NCBI RefSeq assembly: GCF_000017505.1
Contig: NC_009675.1
Span: 1,984,001-2,048,000 of the forward strand
Origin: Anaeromyxobacter sp. Fw109-5
GTDB lineage: Bacteria; Myxococcota; Myxococcia; Myxococcales; Anaeromyxobacteraceae
Reading direction: 5' to 3'
DNA length: 64,000 nt
The translations under genes were made by a program, and so were the position numbers. Under the pieces are notes generated by a model. The model worked only from the letters and a program-made list of their open reading frames with translations. It did no database searches and was not told the DNA's origin. Position 1 is the stretch's first letter. Each line of letters opens with the position of its first letter. Shown piece by piece: positions 40,040 through 49,164 of the stretch.

Positions 40040-40309
40040 CTACGCCGCCTCGCCGCGGAGGATGGGATCGAGCCGCCCTTCGCGGTCGAGGGCGTCGACG
40101 TCCATGAAGCCGCCGAGGGACCGGTCGCCGACGAACACCTGCGGCACCGTGCGCTGTCCGCTGCGCTCCACCAGCCACGAGCGGAGCGCGTCGTCGCCCT
40201 CCACGTCGATCTCCTGGAAGGCGACGCCCTTGCGCGCGAGGAGCGCCTTGGCGCGCACGCAGTACGGGCAGCTTCGCTTGGTGTAGACGGTCACCTTGGG
40301 TGCGTTCAT
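40040..40309 (-). CDS. grxC: Glutaredoxin 3-type
   Basis: An 89-residue cytosolic thiol-disulfide oxidoreductase with active site CPYC near residues 14-17, the TVPQVFV cis-Pro motif and the GGFMDVDAL C-terminal block (usual GGxxD). It reduces glutathione-mixed disulfides or dehydroascorbate-type substrates with glutathione. TTAAGAGGAGCTC immediately upstream gives a good ribosome site. It appears monocistronic. Confidence 0.92.
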   Translation of the reverse strand: MNAPKVTVYTKRSCPYCVRAKALLARKGVAFQEIDVEGDDALRSWLVERSGQRTVPQVFVGDRSLGGFMDVDALDREGRLDPILRGEAA

Positions 40310-40382
40310 CGAGCTCCTCTTAACGATTTCGCGCGCGCGCCGCGAGTGGAACGCCCGCGGCGCGCGGACGGTGGCACGCCGC

Positions 40383-41291
40383 TCAGCGCACGAGGCGCGA
40401 GCGCGGCGCGCTGCCCGCCGGGTCGAACGCGGGCCCGCGGACCGTGTGCGCGAGCGCGCGGAGCCGGCGGATGCGCTCCTCGGCGGGCGGGTGGGTCGAG
40501 AACAGCCGGGCGAGCCCGCCGGCGACCGCGCCGAAGGGGTTCACGATGAACAGGCTCGCCGTGGCCGGCGTGGCCGCGCTCGGGACGTGGGAGGCGGCCT
40601 GGTGGAGCTTGTCGAGGGCGCCCGCCAGCGCGAGCGGATCGCCCGACAGGCGCGCGCCGGTCTCGTCGGCGAGGTACTCGCGCGAGCGCGAGATGCCGAG
40701 CTGGACCAGGGTCGCGCCGATGGGCGCGAGGAGCGCCAGGGCGAGCCCGCCGGCGGGCGAGCCGCCCTCCTCGTCGTCCTGGCTCCCGCCGCCGAACATC
40801 CCGGCGAACATGAGGGCGTTGCCGAGGTGCGAGATGGCGGTCGCGAGCCCCGCCGCCACGCTCGCCACGAGGATGTCGCGGTTCGCCACGTGCGCGATCT
40901 CGTGGGCGAGCACGCCGCGCAGCTCGCGCTCGTCGAGGATCTCCACGATGCCGCGGGTCACGGCGACCACGGCGTGCTTCGGGTTGCGCCCCGTCGCGAA
41001 CGCGTTGGCGTGGGGGTCGTCGATGAAGAACACGCGCGGCTTCGGGATGCCCGCGCGCCCGGCCAGCTCCGCGACCACGGCGTGCAGCCGCGGCGCCTCG
41101 CCCTCCGGCAGCTCGCGGGCGCCGTGCATGCGGAGGACGATGCGGTCCGAGAAGAAGTAGGAGACGAGGTTCATCGCGACGGCGATGGCGGTGAAGAGCC
41201 AGAATGCGTTGGGGCCGAGGCTCGCGCCGATGCCGACGAGGATCGCGGAGAGGGCGCCGAGCAGCAGGATGGTCTTGAGCTGGTTCATCAT
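40383..41291 (-). CDS. htpX: HtpX-family membrane zinc metalloprotease
   Basis: A 302-residue M48B protease of membrane-protein quality control. Two N-terminal membrane helices (about 8-24 and 30-46), zinc motif HEIAH within VLAHEIAHVANRD, two further helices (about 150-170 and 180-200) and the third-ligand motif SREYLADETGA are present. Two adjacent ATGs are possible; GGAGG is 7 bases before the first (41291), which I use. HtpX in many bacteria responds to envelope or heat stress; no specific operator is seen here. Confidence 0.92.
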   Translation of the reverse strand: MMNQLKTILLLGALSAILVGIGASLGPNAFWLFTAIAVAMNLVSYFFSDRIVLRMHGARELPEGEAPRLHAVVAELAGRAGIPKPRVFFIDDPHANAFATGRNPKHAVVAVTRGIVEILDERELRGVLAHEIAHVANRDILVASVAAGLATAISHLGNALMFAGMFGGGSQDDEEGGSPAGGLALALLAPIGATLVQLGISRSREYLADETGARLSGDPLALAGALDKLHQAASHVPSAATPATASLFIVNPFGAVAGGLARLFSTHPPAEERIRRLRALAHTVRGPAFDPAGSAPRSRLVR

Positions 41292-41382
41292 GAGGGTGCC
41301 TCCGGGCACGCGATAGACATGCCCCCCGGGCGACACCCAGTCCAATACAAAATGTCGGCGCGAGGCTGAGGGAAAATCAAGG

Positions 41383-42288
41383 TCAGGCGGCCGCGCCGAA
41401 GAGCGCGTCCCGCGCCGCCTCGGCGATCGAGACCACCGCCGGGTGGCGCAGCCGCCGCTCGACGGTGATGGCGTAGAACGACTGGCGCACCTCGTCGGCG
41501 CGCCCGATCACCTGGACCCCCATCTCCGAGCGGATCTGATCCTCGAGGACCCGCGGCGCCGCGAAGACGCCGAGGCCGCGCGCGCCGAACGCCATCATGA
41601 GGGCGCTGTCGTCGAACTCCCCCGCGAGCTCCGGCCGGAGCTCGGCCGCGTCGAGCCACGCGTCCAGGGAGCGCCGGAGGGCGGTTCCGGTGGAGGGCAG
41701 GAGCGCCGGCGCGCCCTGGAGGGAGCGCGGGAACCCCTTCTTGAGGTGCGCGTGGCGGGCCGCCGCGAAGAAGGTCGTGCCGCAGTCGCCGAGGCGGTGG
41801 TTGAAGGCCTTCACCTTCACCTCCTCCGACGCGGGCACGTCCGCGATGACGACGTCCAGCTCGTGCAGCGCCAGCGCGGCCAGGAGCTGGGGGAGGGGCC
41901 CCTCGCGGCACACGAGCGTGAGATCGGGGTGCGCGTCCACCGCCGGCTCCAGGAGGAGGGCCGCCATCCGCTTGGGGATGACGTCCACGACCCCCGCCAC
42001 GAGGCGCAGCCGCTGCCCGGTCGGGAGTCCCTTGACGGCTCGCTGCAGCTCGCTGCCGGTGCGGAAGATGTCGTCGGCGTACCGAAGGACCGTGCGCCCG
42101 ACGTCCGTGAGGACGAGCCGCCGCCCCTGCCGCTCGAGGAGCTTCACGCCCAGGCTCGCCTCCAGCGTCTTCAGCTGGTTGGAGATGGTCGGCTGCGCCA
42201 GGCGGAGCTCCTGGCTGGCCTTGGCGATGCTGCCCGCGCGTGCCACCGTCCAGAAGTAGAAGAGGTGGTGGTAGTTGAGCCACTCCAT
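41383..42288 (-). CDS. NhaR-like LysR-family transcriptional regulator
   Basis: A 301-residue LysR regulator. The winged HTH (about 5-64) begins MEWLNYHHLFYFWTVAR, very close in style to NhaR (NYNHLYYFW), and the C-terminal half is a periplasmic-binding-type effector domain. NhaR activates the Na+/H+ antiporter nhaA in E. coli. Here the divergent neighbour, 105 bp away, is a TerC-family membrane protein, so regulation of that gene from the shared region is plausible. The effector is unknown. Confidence 0.85.
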   Translation of the reverse strand: MEWLNYHHLFYFWTVARAGSIAKASQELRLAQPTISNQLKTLEASLGVKLLERQGRRLVLTDVGRTVLRYADDIFRTGSELQRAVKGLPTGQRLRLVAGVVDVIPKRMAALLLEPAVDAHPDLTLVCREGPLPQLLAALALHELDVVIADVPASEEVKVKAFNHRLGDCGTTFFAAARHAHLKKGFPRSLQGAPALLPSTGTALRRSLDAWLDAAELRPELAGEFDDSALMMAFGARGLGVFAAPRVLEDQIRSEMGVQVIGRADEVRQSFYAITVERRLRHPAVVSIAEAARDALFGAAA

Positions 42289-42393
42289 GCCGAGAGAAAT
42301 CCTAACGGATCCCCCGAAACTTTCTCATCCTGGCCGGGGCCCGGCGGTCTATGAAGAGGCCGCGCCGCCGCAGGCGCTCGGGAGACGAGCCGG

Positions 42394-43350
42394 ATGATGC
42401 ACACCGTGGGCACCCCCTGGCTGTGGGGCGGGTTCGTCGCATTCGTGCTGGCGATGCTCGTGCTCGACCTGGGCGTCTTCAACCGCAAGGATCACGTCAT
42501 CACGACGAAGGAGGCGCTTCGCTGGACCGCCTTCTGGATCGCGCTCGCGCTCCTCTTCAACGGGCTCATCTGGTGGAAGTTCGGCACGCGGCCCGCGATC
42601 GAGTTCCTGACCGGCTACCTCATCGAGAAGTCGCTCTCGGTCGACAACCTCTTCGTCTTCGTCATCATCTTCGGGACCTTCGCGATCCCCGCGGCCTACC
42701 AGCACCGCGTGCTGTTCTGGGGCATCGTGACCGCCCTCGTGCTGCGCGCCGTGATGATCGTCGGCGGCACCGCGCTGCTCTCGCGGTTCCACTGGCTCAT
42801 CTACGTCTTCGGCGCCTTCCTCCTCGTCACGGGGGTGAGGCTGTTCTTCCACAAGGAGGAGGAGCACCACCCGGAGCGGAGCTGGGCCTTTCGCACGCTG
42901 CGCAGGGTGATCCCCTCGACGCACCGCATCGAGGGCCACGCGTTCTTCCTCCGCGACGCGGGGCGCATCGTGGCGACGCCGCTCCTCCTCGCGCTCGCGC
43001 TCATCGAGATCTCGGACGTCGTGTTCGCCCTCGACTCCATCCCCGCGATCTTCGGCGTGACGCTCGACCCGTTCATCGTGTTCACGTCGAACATCTTCGC
43101 GATCCTGGGGCTGCGCTCGCTCTACTTCGCGGTGGCGCAGCTGCTCAACCGGTTCGAGTACCTGTCGGCGGGCCTCTCGGCCGTGCTGGTGTTCATCGGC
43201 GGGAAGATGCTCGTGTCGCGGTGGATCCACGTGCACCCGCTCGTGTCGCTCGCCGTCGTCGTCGCGATCCTCGGCGGCGCGATGATCTTCTCGTTCGTGA
43301 AGACGCGCCGCGCCGAGACGGCCGCGCCCGTGGAGCGGCCGTCTCCCTGA
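42394..43350 (+). CDS. TerC/Alx-family integral membrane protein
   Basis: A 318-residue protein with about eight or nine membrane helices. Family motifs are clear: EKSLSVDNLFVFVIIF near residues 75-90 and EISDVVFALDSIPAIFG near residues 207-223, the conserved acidic pairs that probably bind the metal. TerC/Alx proteins are linked to manganese export, exoenzyme metalation and tellurite or pH response. I do not see a yybP-ykoY riboswitch in the 105-bp leader. Regulation by the divergent NhaR-like protein is likely. Confidence 0.9.
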   Translation: MMHTVGTPWLWGGFVAFVLAMLVLDLGVFNRKDHVITTKEALRWTAFWIALALLFNGLIWWKFGTRPAIEFLTGYLIEKSLSVDNLFVFVIIFGTFAIPAAYQHRVLFWGIVTALVLRAVMIVGGTALLSRFHWLIYVFGAFLLVTGVRLFFHKEEEHHPERSWAFRTLRRVIPSTHRIEGHAFFLRDAGRIVATPLLLALALIEISDVVFALDSIPAIFGVTLDPFIVFTSNIFAILGLRSLYFAVAQLLNRFEYLSAGLSAVLVFIGGKMLVSRWIHVHPLVSLAVVVAILGGAMIFSFVKTRRAETAAPVERPSP

Positions 43351-43369
43351 CGCGACCGCCGCCCTGACC

Positions 43370-43681
43370 TCAGGCCGTCGCGCGGCGGTACATCGTGCCC
43401 GGCACGAGGGACAGCAGCAGCATCGCGATCGCCACGGCGAGGTCGTTCCAGCGCGCCGACGGCGAGCGCAGCGGCAGCACGAAGGCGGAGACGAGCAGCC
43501 AGGCCGAGAGGGCGGTGTTCGCGAAGCGGGCGCGCGCGTTCGTCATCCCGATCACCGCGAAGATGGCGGCGAGCAGCCCCACCACCCAGGCGTTGGTGAA
43601 CGAGGCGGAGGAGCGCGGCCAGGCGAAGGCCGAGAAGAACAGCCACAGCGCGAGGATGAGGTTCAGCGTCCGGGCAGGCAT
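43370..43681 (-). CDS. SPW-repeat membrane protein
   Basis: A 103-residue protein with four hydrophobic helices arranged as two SPW-type repeats (LALWLFFSAFAW near residue 9; SAWLLVSAFVLP near residue 59), each followed by another helix. SPW-repeat proteins are small inner-membrane proteins of unknown function. It converges on the TerC gene with 19 bp between stops. Confidence 0.82.
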   Translation of the reverse strand: MPARTLNLILALWLFFSAFAWPRSSASFTNAWVVGLLAAIFAVIGMTNARARFANTALSAWLLVSAFVLPLRSPSARWNDLAVAIAMLLLSLVPGTMYRRATA

Positions 43682-43817
43682 TCGGACCTCCTGCCCCAGA
43701 AGATGGCGCGGACCGCCACGCGGGGCCCGCCGCCGCGCTCCCCCAGCCGGCGACCATCCGGGCGCCCGGTGCCGTGGGAGGGCCCCGCGCGAAGCGGCGC
43801 GAAGCGCGGGAGGGGCC

Positions 43818-43855
43818 CCACCGCCCTTCGGCAGGCTCAGGACGGTGGGCGGAGG
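43818..43855. repeat. Stem-loop repeat copy with TTCGGCAGGCTCAGG loop
   Basis: CCCACCG and CGGTGGG form a 7-bp stem around CCCTTCGGCAGGCTCAGGA, the reverse-orientation form of the GAGCCTGTCGA loop. It lies between the SPW gene and the purU stop codon. Confidence 0.45.
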
Positions 43856-43870
43856 GACGCAGTCCCCTCT

Positions 43871-44731
43871 CTAATCGAACACGACCGTCTTGTTCCCGTG
43901 GACGATCACCCGGTCCTCGCAGTGCCAGTGCACCGCGCGGGCGAGGACCCTGCGCTCGAGCTCGCGGCCGAGCCGCTTGAGGTCCTCCACGTCGTGGCGG
44001 TGCGTCACCCGCCCGACGTCCTGCTCGATGATCGGTCCGGCGTCGAGCTGGGCCGTCACGTAGTGCGCGGTCGCGCCCACGATCTTGACCCCGCGCTCGT
44101 GCGCCTGGCGGTACGGGTCGGCGCCCACGAACGCCGGCAGGAACGAATGGTGGATGTTGATCATCCGGTTCGGCCAGCGGGCGACCAGGTCGGGCGAGAC
44201 GATCTGCATGTAGCGGGCGAGCACCACGACGTCGGCGCGTCCGTCGAGGAGCTCGGCGAGCCGCGCCTCCGCCTGCGGGCGGATCTCGCGCGTGTTGGGC
44301 ACGTGCTCGAAGGGGACCCCGAACGCCTCGACGGCCGGGCGCAGATCCGGGTGGTTGGAGACCACGAGCGTCACGTCGCCGCGGAGATCGCCGCGCTTCC
44401 ACGTCCAGAGCAGCTCGAGCATGGCGTGGTCGTGCTTCGAGACGAGCACCGCGATGCGCTTGCGCTGGGAGGAGAGCGTGAGCCGCCAGTCCATCGCGAA
44501 CGGGCGCGCGACGTCGAGCGCGAACGCGCGCTCGAGATCCTCGATCGGCAGGTCGAGGCGGTCGGTCTGGAACTCCAGCCGCGTGAAGTAGACGCCGCCC
44601 TCCTCGTCGGCGGTGTGCTGGTCGAAGTCGGTGATGTTCGCCCCGTGGCGGAAGAGGAAGCTGGAGATCGCGGCGACGATCCCGGGGCGGTCGGGGCACT
44701 GGACGAGGAGGATGGCGCGAGCGGTGGTCAC
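43871..44731 (-). CDS. purU: Formyltetrahydrofolate deformylase
   Basis: A 286-residue enzyme that hydrolyses 10-formyl-THF to THF and formate, balancing one-carbon pools. An N-terminal ACT domain ([15 protein letters not shown]) is followed by the formyltransferase fold with catalytic motifs [10 protein letters not shown] and [17 protein letters not shown]. Length is as expected. The start is a GTG at 44731 with no clear Shine-Dalgarno, directly behind a terminator-like hairpin with seven T (44749-44803), which suggests control in the leader. Confidence 0.93.
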   Translation of the reverse strand: MTTARAILLVQCPDRPGIVAAISSFLFRHGANITDFDQHTADEEGGVYFTRLEFQTDRLDLPIEDLERAFALDVARPFAMDWRLTLSSQRKRIAVLVSKHDHAMLELLWTWKRGDLRGDVTLVVSNHPDLRPAVEAFGVPFEHVPNTREIRPQAEARLAELLDGRADVVVLARYMQIVSPDLVARWPNRMINIHHSFLPAFVGADPYRQAHERGVKIVGATAHYVTAQLDAGPIIEQDVGRVTHRHDVEDLKRLGRELERRVLARAVHWHCEDRVIVHGNKTVVFD

Positions 44732-44748
44732 GGGTGGGGCAGGCTACC

Positions 44749-44803
44749 AAAAAAAGCGGGGCCGGCCGCGCGCACGCCAGCGCTCGCGCTCACGGCCAGC
44801 CCC
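44749..44803 (-). terminator. purU: Intrinsic-terminator-like hairpin in the purU leader
   Basis: On the minus strand GGGGCTGGCC (44794-44803) pairs with GGCCGGCCCC (44758-44767) with one mismatch around a GC-rich structured loop, followed by CGC and seven T (44749-44755). It ends 17 bp before the purU start codon, where a transcription attenuator would sit. Confidence 0.55.
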
Positions 44804-45135
44804 GGCCCCCTCCCGGTGAACTCGTAGGCAGGCCGGTGCGCTGCGTCCGGTGTGCCAGCCGAACGTTTGGTGAAACCGTCGAGAGAACGGCAGGTTACGT
44901 GTGTGGTCCTCCATGGGATGCGCCTCCCGCCCCAGCGCCGGTCTCCCAGACATGGGGGATATGGCGCAAAGGTGGGGAAGCGCCCCACGGTGCGGCAGCG
45001 CCGCGCGTCGTACGCCGAGGCCGCTCTCGACGGGACCGGTCTCCCTGCCGGGTACCCGGCTCACGCCGTGCCTCGCGCCGGGCGGCCAGGGTGAGGAGGT
45101 GAGGACGGCTCGGTCCACATTCCGGCTCACCGCGG

Positions 45136-45198
45136 GCGCTCCCCAATGGTGCGGCGATTGAGCGCGGCGCGCTCCGCAATGGTGCGGCGATTGAGCGC
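45136..45198. repeat. Two 30-bp direct repeats at 33-bp spacing, possible operator
   Basis: The 30-base block beginning GCGCTCC and ending ATTGAGCGC occurs at 45136-45165 and 45169-45198 with one difference (CCCC versus CCGC near position 8). Each copy is bounded by GCGCT and AGCGC, which are complementary. The pair ends 123 bp before the heme-sensor kinase gene and may be a regulator-binding array. Confidence 0.6.
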
Positions 45199-45261
45199 AA
45201 TTACGCCCCAAACATTGCGCCACGTAATGCGTCGGTGTTGATGTGCGACAAGGCCTCGCAC
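45196..45261. promoter_or_regulatory. Inverted repeats upstream of the heme-sensor kinase
   Basis: CGCAATTACG (45196-45205) and CGTAATGCG (45223-45231 region) form an imperfect inverted repeat, and GTGCGA (45243-45248) with TCGCAC (45256-45261) forms a perfect one. Their position 60-125 bp before the start of 45322 fits operators or activator sites. No sigma54 TGGCAC-N5-TTGCA site was found by eye. Confidence 0.35.
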
Positions 45262-45321
45262 GTGTCCCGAGCGTATCGGTGATCGAAGCATCGCGAGGCG
45301 GCGGCTTCCGAAGGGGGCAGG

Positions 45322-47076
45322 ATGTCGAGGGCCGCAGGGAACCCGGCCGAGAGCGCGCCCCGAGACGGCGAGCGCGGGCCCGCGCAGCGTCCCGACCGAG
45401 GCGAGGAGACGCGCGCGCTCGAGCGGCTCGCCCGGGCCATCGCCCCTCGGTCGCTCGGGGACCTCGGCCTCGAGATCCCCTGGTACCAGCGGCTCTCCAC
45501 CAAGCTCTTCGTGATGATCGGCTTCGTCGCGCTGGGCGTGATCGCCGCGTTCTTCTTCGCCGAGGTCGCGGTGCAGCGCCACCTGCTCTCGCAGGTCGTC
45601 GCCGAGTCCGACCTCCTCAGCCACACCATCCGCAACTCGCTCCACCGCGCGATGCTCCAGGACCGCCGCGGCGACGCCTACCTCATCATGCAGGACATCG
45701 GCGGCCAGCCCGGGATCGAGAAGGTCCGCATGATGGACGCGGAGGGCCTCATCACCTACTCGACCGAGCGGGGGGAGATCGGGCGCACCGTGGACCGGAA
45801 CGCGGAGGCCTGCTCCGGCTGTCACGCCGCCGGCGAGCCGCTCCACCACGTCGACCTGCAGGACCGGAGCCGCGTCTTCCCCACGAACGGGCACCGCGTC
45901 CTCGGGATCATCACCCCCATCTACAACGAGGCCTCCTGCGCGAACGCGGCCTGCCACGCCCACCCGGCGCAGCGGAAGGTCCTCGGGGTCCTCGACGTGG
46001 CCGTCTCGCTCAGGCGCCTCGACGCGGAGACCGCCGGGTTCCGCTGGCGCACGCTCGCGGCGGCGGCGGCGGCGGCGGCGCTGCTCGGCAGCTTCGCCTG
46101 GCTGTACACGCGGCACCACCTGGTCCGACCGGTCGCCGCGCTCGTCCAGGCCACGCGACGGGTGGCGCGCGATCAGCTCGAGCTCGAGATCCCGGTCACC
46201 TGGAAGGGCGAGCTCGGCCTGCTCGGCGCGTCCTTCAACGACATGACGCGCTCGCTCCGCAAGGCGAAGGGCGACCTCGACTCCCTCATGCACGGGCTCG
46301 AGCGCGAGGTGCAGGAGCGGACCGCCGCGCTGCGCGCGGCCCAGGACCAGCTCGTCCGCAACGAGAAGCTCTCGTCCCTCGGCAAGCTCTCCGCCTCCAT
46401 CGCCCACGAGATCAACAACCCGCTCGCCGGCATCCTCACCTTCGCGAAGCTCATCGTGCGGACCCTCGAGCAGGGCGTGCCGGACGAGGCGACGCGGGCG
46501 GCCCTCATCAAGCACCTCCACCTCGTCCAGCGGGAGACGGAGCGCTGCACCGCCATCGTGCGGAACCTGCTCGACTTCGCCCGCGAGCGGCCGCTCGCGG
46601 TGAAGGACGTGGACGTGAACGAGGTGGTGGAGGAGGCGGTCCTCCTCCTCGCCAACCAGATCCGGATCCAGGGCGTCACGCTCGACAAGCGGCTCGGCGC
46701 GATCCCGGTGGTCTCCGCCGACTTCGGGCAGCTCCGTCAGGCCTGCGTCAACGTCATCATGAACGCCATCGAGGCGATGGGGCGCGGCGGGCGGCTCGAG
46801 ATCGAGAGCGCGCTCGTGGACGGCGGCCGCTGGGTGGAGGTCGCGTTCAAGGACACCGGCCCCGGCATCGCGCCGGAGCACCTCACGAAGATCTTCGACC
46901 CGTTCTTCACCACGAAGGAGCGCGGCACGGGCCTCGGGCTGTCGGTCGTGTACGGCATCGTCGAGCGCCACGGAGGGAAGGTCGACCTGACGAGCGAGGT
47001 GGGGAAGGGGACGCGCATCGCGTTCCGGATCCCGCCGCGCCCCTGGGCAGAGGCGCCGTCGGAGGTGAGGGGATGA
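45322..47076 (+). CDS. Histidine kinase with c-type heme motifs in its periplasmic sensor
   Basis: A 584-residue membrane sensor. Helices at about 62-81 and 243-263 enclose a periplasmic domain that contains CSGCH (C164, C167, H168) and CANAACH (C206, C211, H212), a standard and a CX4CH heme c site. A HAMP-like segment (268-315), a coiled coil, HisKA with H362 in AHEINNP, and an HATPase domain (N-box CVNVIMNAIEAM, DTGPGIAPEH, GTGLGLSVVYG) follow. Heme-bearing periplasmic sensors read redox state, O2 or NO in other bacteria. The partner is very likely the NtrC-type regulator at 47666, with the archaemetzincin gene between them. Confidence 0.92.
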   Translation: MSRAAGNPAESAPRDGERGPAQRPDRGEETRALERLARAIAPRSLGDLGLEIPWYQRLSTKLFVMIGFVALGVIAAFFFAEVAVQRHLLSQVVAESDLLSHTIRNSLHRAMLQDRRGDAYLIMQDIGGQPGIEKVRMMDAEGLITYSTERGEIGRTVDRNAEACSGCHAAGEPLHHVDLQDRSRVFPTNGHRVLGIITPIYNEASCANAACHAHPAQRKVLGVLDVAVSLRRLDAETAGFRWRTLAAAAAAAALLGSFAWLYTRHHLVRPVAALVQATRRVARDQLELEIPVTWKGELGLLGASFNDMTRSLRKAKGDLDSLMHGLEREVQERTAALRAAQDQLVRNEKLSSLGKLSASIAHEINNPLAGILTFAKLIVRTLEQGVPDEATRAALIKHLHLVQRETERCTAIVRNLLDFARERPLAVKDVDVNEVVEEAVLLLANQIRIQGVTLDKRLGAIPVVSADFGQLRQACVNVIMNAIEAMGRGGRLEIESALVDGGRWVEVAFKDTGPGIAPEHLTKIFDPFFTTKERGTGLGLSVVYGIVERHGGKVDLTSEVGKGTRIAFRIPPRPWAEAPSEVRG

Positions 47077-47130
47077 ACAGGCGCGCAGCGCGGGGCGGCG
47101 GCGAGGAGCCCGCCACCGCCGGGAACCGGA

Positions 47131-47661
47131 ATGTCATCGATCTTCGTCTGGTGGATCGGTGAGGAGGAGGTCGATCACGAGCTGATGGAGCACGTGCGCC
47201 TCCACCTCGCCGCCGCGTTCGGCCGCCCCGTCTTCCTCTGGGACTCCCCGGAGCGGCCGCGCCACGCCTACGACGAGAAGCGGAAGCAGTACCGGACGAC
47301 CCCGATCCTGGGCTGGCTCGGCGAGGCCGGGCCCGGCGCGGGGAAGGTGCTCGGCGTCACCGACGCGGATCTGTTCATCCCCATCCTCACCTACGTGTTC
47401 GGGGAGGCCCAGCTGGGCGGCGGGGCCGCGGTGGTCTCGCTGAAGCGCCTCCTGGATCCCGCCGGAGGCCGCGCGCAGCTCGTGGAGCGGCTCGCGAAGG
47501 AGGCGGTGCACGAGGTGGGGCACGCGTTCGGGCTCGTGCACTGCGGCCACGAGCACTGCGTCATGTCGCGCTCGCCGGCCGTGCGCGAGGTGGACGCCAA
47601 GGGCGTCGACCTCTGCGGCGAGTGCCGGGGACACCTCGAAGAGCTCGCTGGAGGAGCGTGA
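47131..47661 (+). CDS. amzA: Archaemetzincin-type zinc protease
   Basis: A 176-residue metzincin. The archaemetzincin signature is complete: HEVGHAFGLVHC (H127, E128, H131, H137, C138), then C143 in EHCVM with the Met-turn M145, and C162-x-x-C165, which forms the structural zinc site. Archaemetzincins are found in archaea, some bacteria and vertebrates; their substrates are unknown. The gene sits 54 bp after a histidine kinase and 4 bp before the response regulator, an unusual insertion in a two-component operon that suggests a linked function such as proteolytic signal control. Confidence 0.9.
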   Translation: MSSIFVWWIGEEEVDHELMEHVRLHLAAAFGRPVFLWDSPERPRHAYDEKRKQYRTTPILGWLGEAGPGAGKVLGVTDADLFIPILTYVFGEAQLGGGAAVVSLKRLLDPAGGRAQLVERLAKEAVHEVGHAFGLVHCGHEHCVMSRSPAVREVDAKGVDLCGECRGHLEELAGGA

Positions 47662-47665
47662 AGCC

Positions 47666-49066
<1,401 letters not shown>

Positions 49067-49164
49067 GGGGGCGGTTCGCCTACCGGGCGCGCCGGCGCCC
49101 TCCAGGCGGCGGCCCGACCCGCACGTTTGACACCTCGGGAGGGGAGCGGCGATCCTCCCCCGCC

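Larger units (their letters stand above)
44732..45321. other. 590-bp intergenic region between divergent purU and heme-sensor kinase genes
   Basis: It contains, from left to right, a terminator-like hairpin for minus-strand transcripts (44749-44803), about 320 bp with no convincing gene, a 30-bp direct repeat (45136-45198) and two inverted repeats (45196-45231, 45243-45261) before the kinase start. A minus-strand frame at 44744-44914 (56 codons, GGGAGG before ATG) is possible but unconvincing. The region is large enough for a structured leader or small RNA. Confidence 0.5.

Noticed and set aside
42289-42393. yybP-ykoY manganese riboswitch before the TerC gene
   Set aside because: The 105-bp leader lacks the conserved internal-loop sequences of that riboswitch and is too short once the divergent LysR promoter is allowed for.
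44744-44914. 56-codon minus-strand frame with GGGAGG before its ATG
   Set aside because: Possible leader peptide, but composition is Arg-rich low complexity and the last third is the terminator hairpin itself. I kept it only as a note in the purU leader finding.
45136-45198. CRISPR-like direct repeats
   Set aside because: Only two 30-bp units separated by 3 bp; there are no spacers of normal size and no cas genes.
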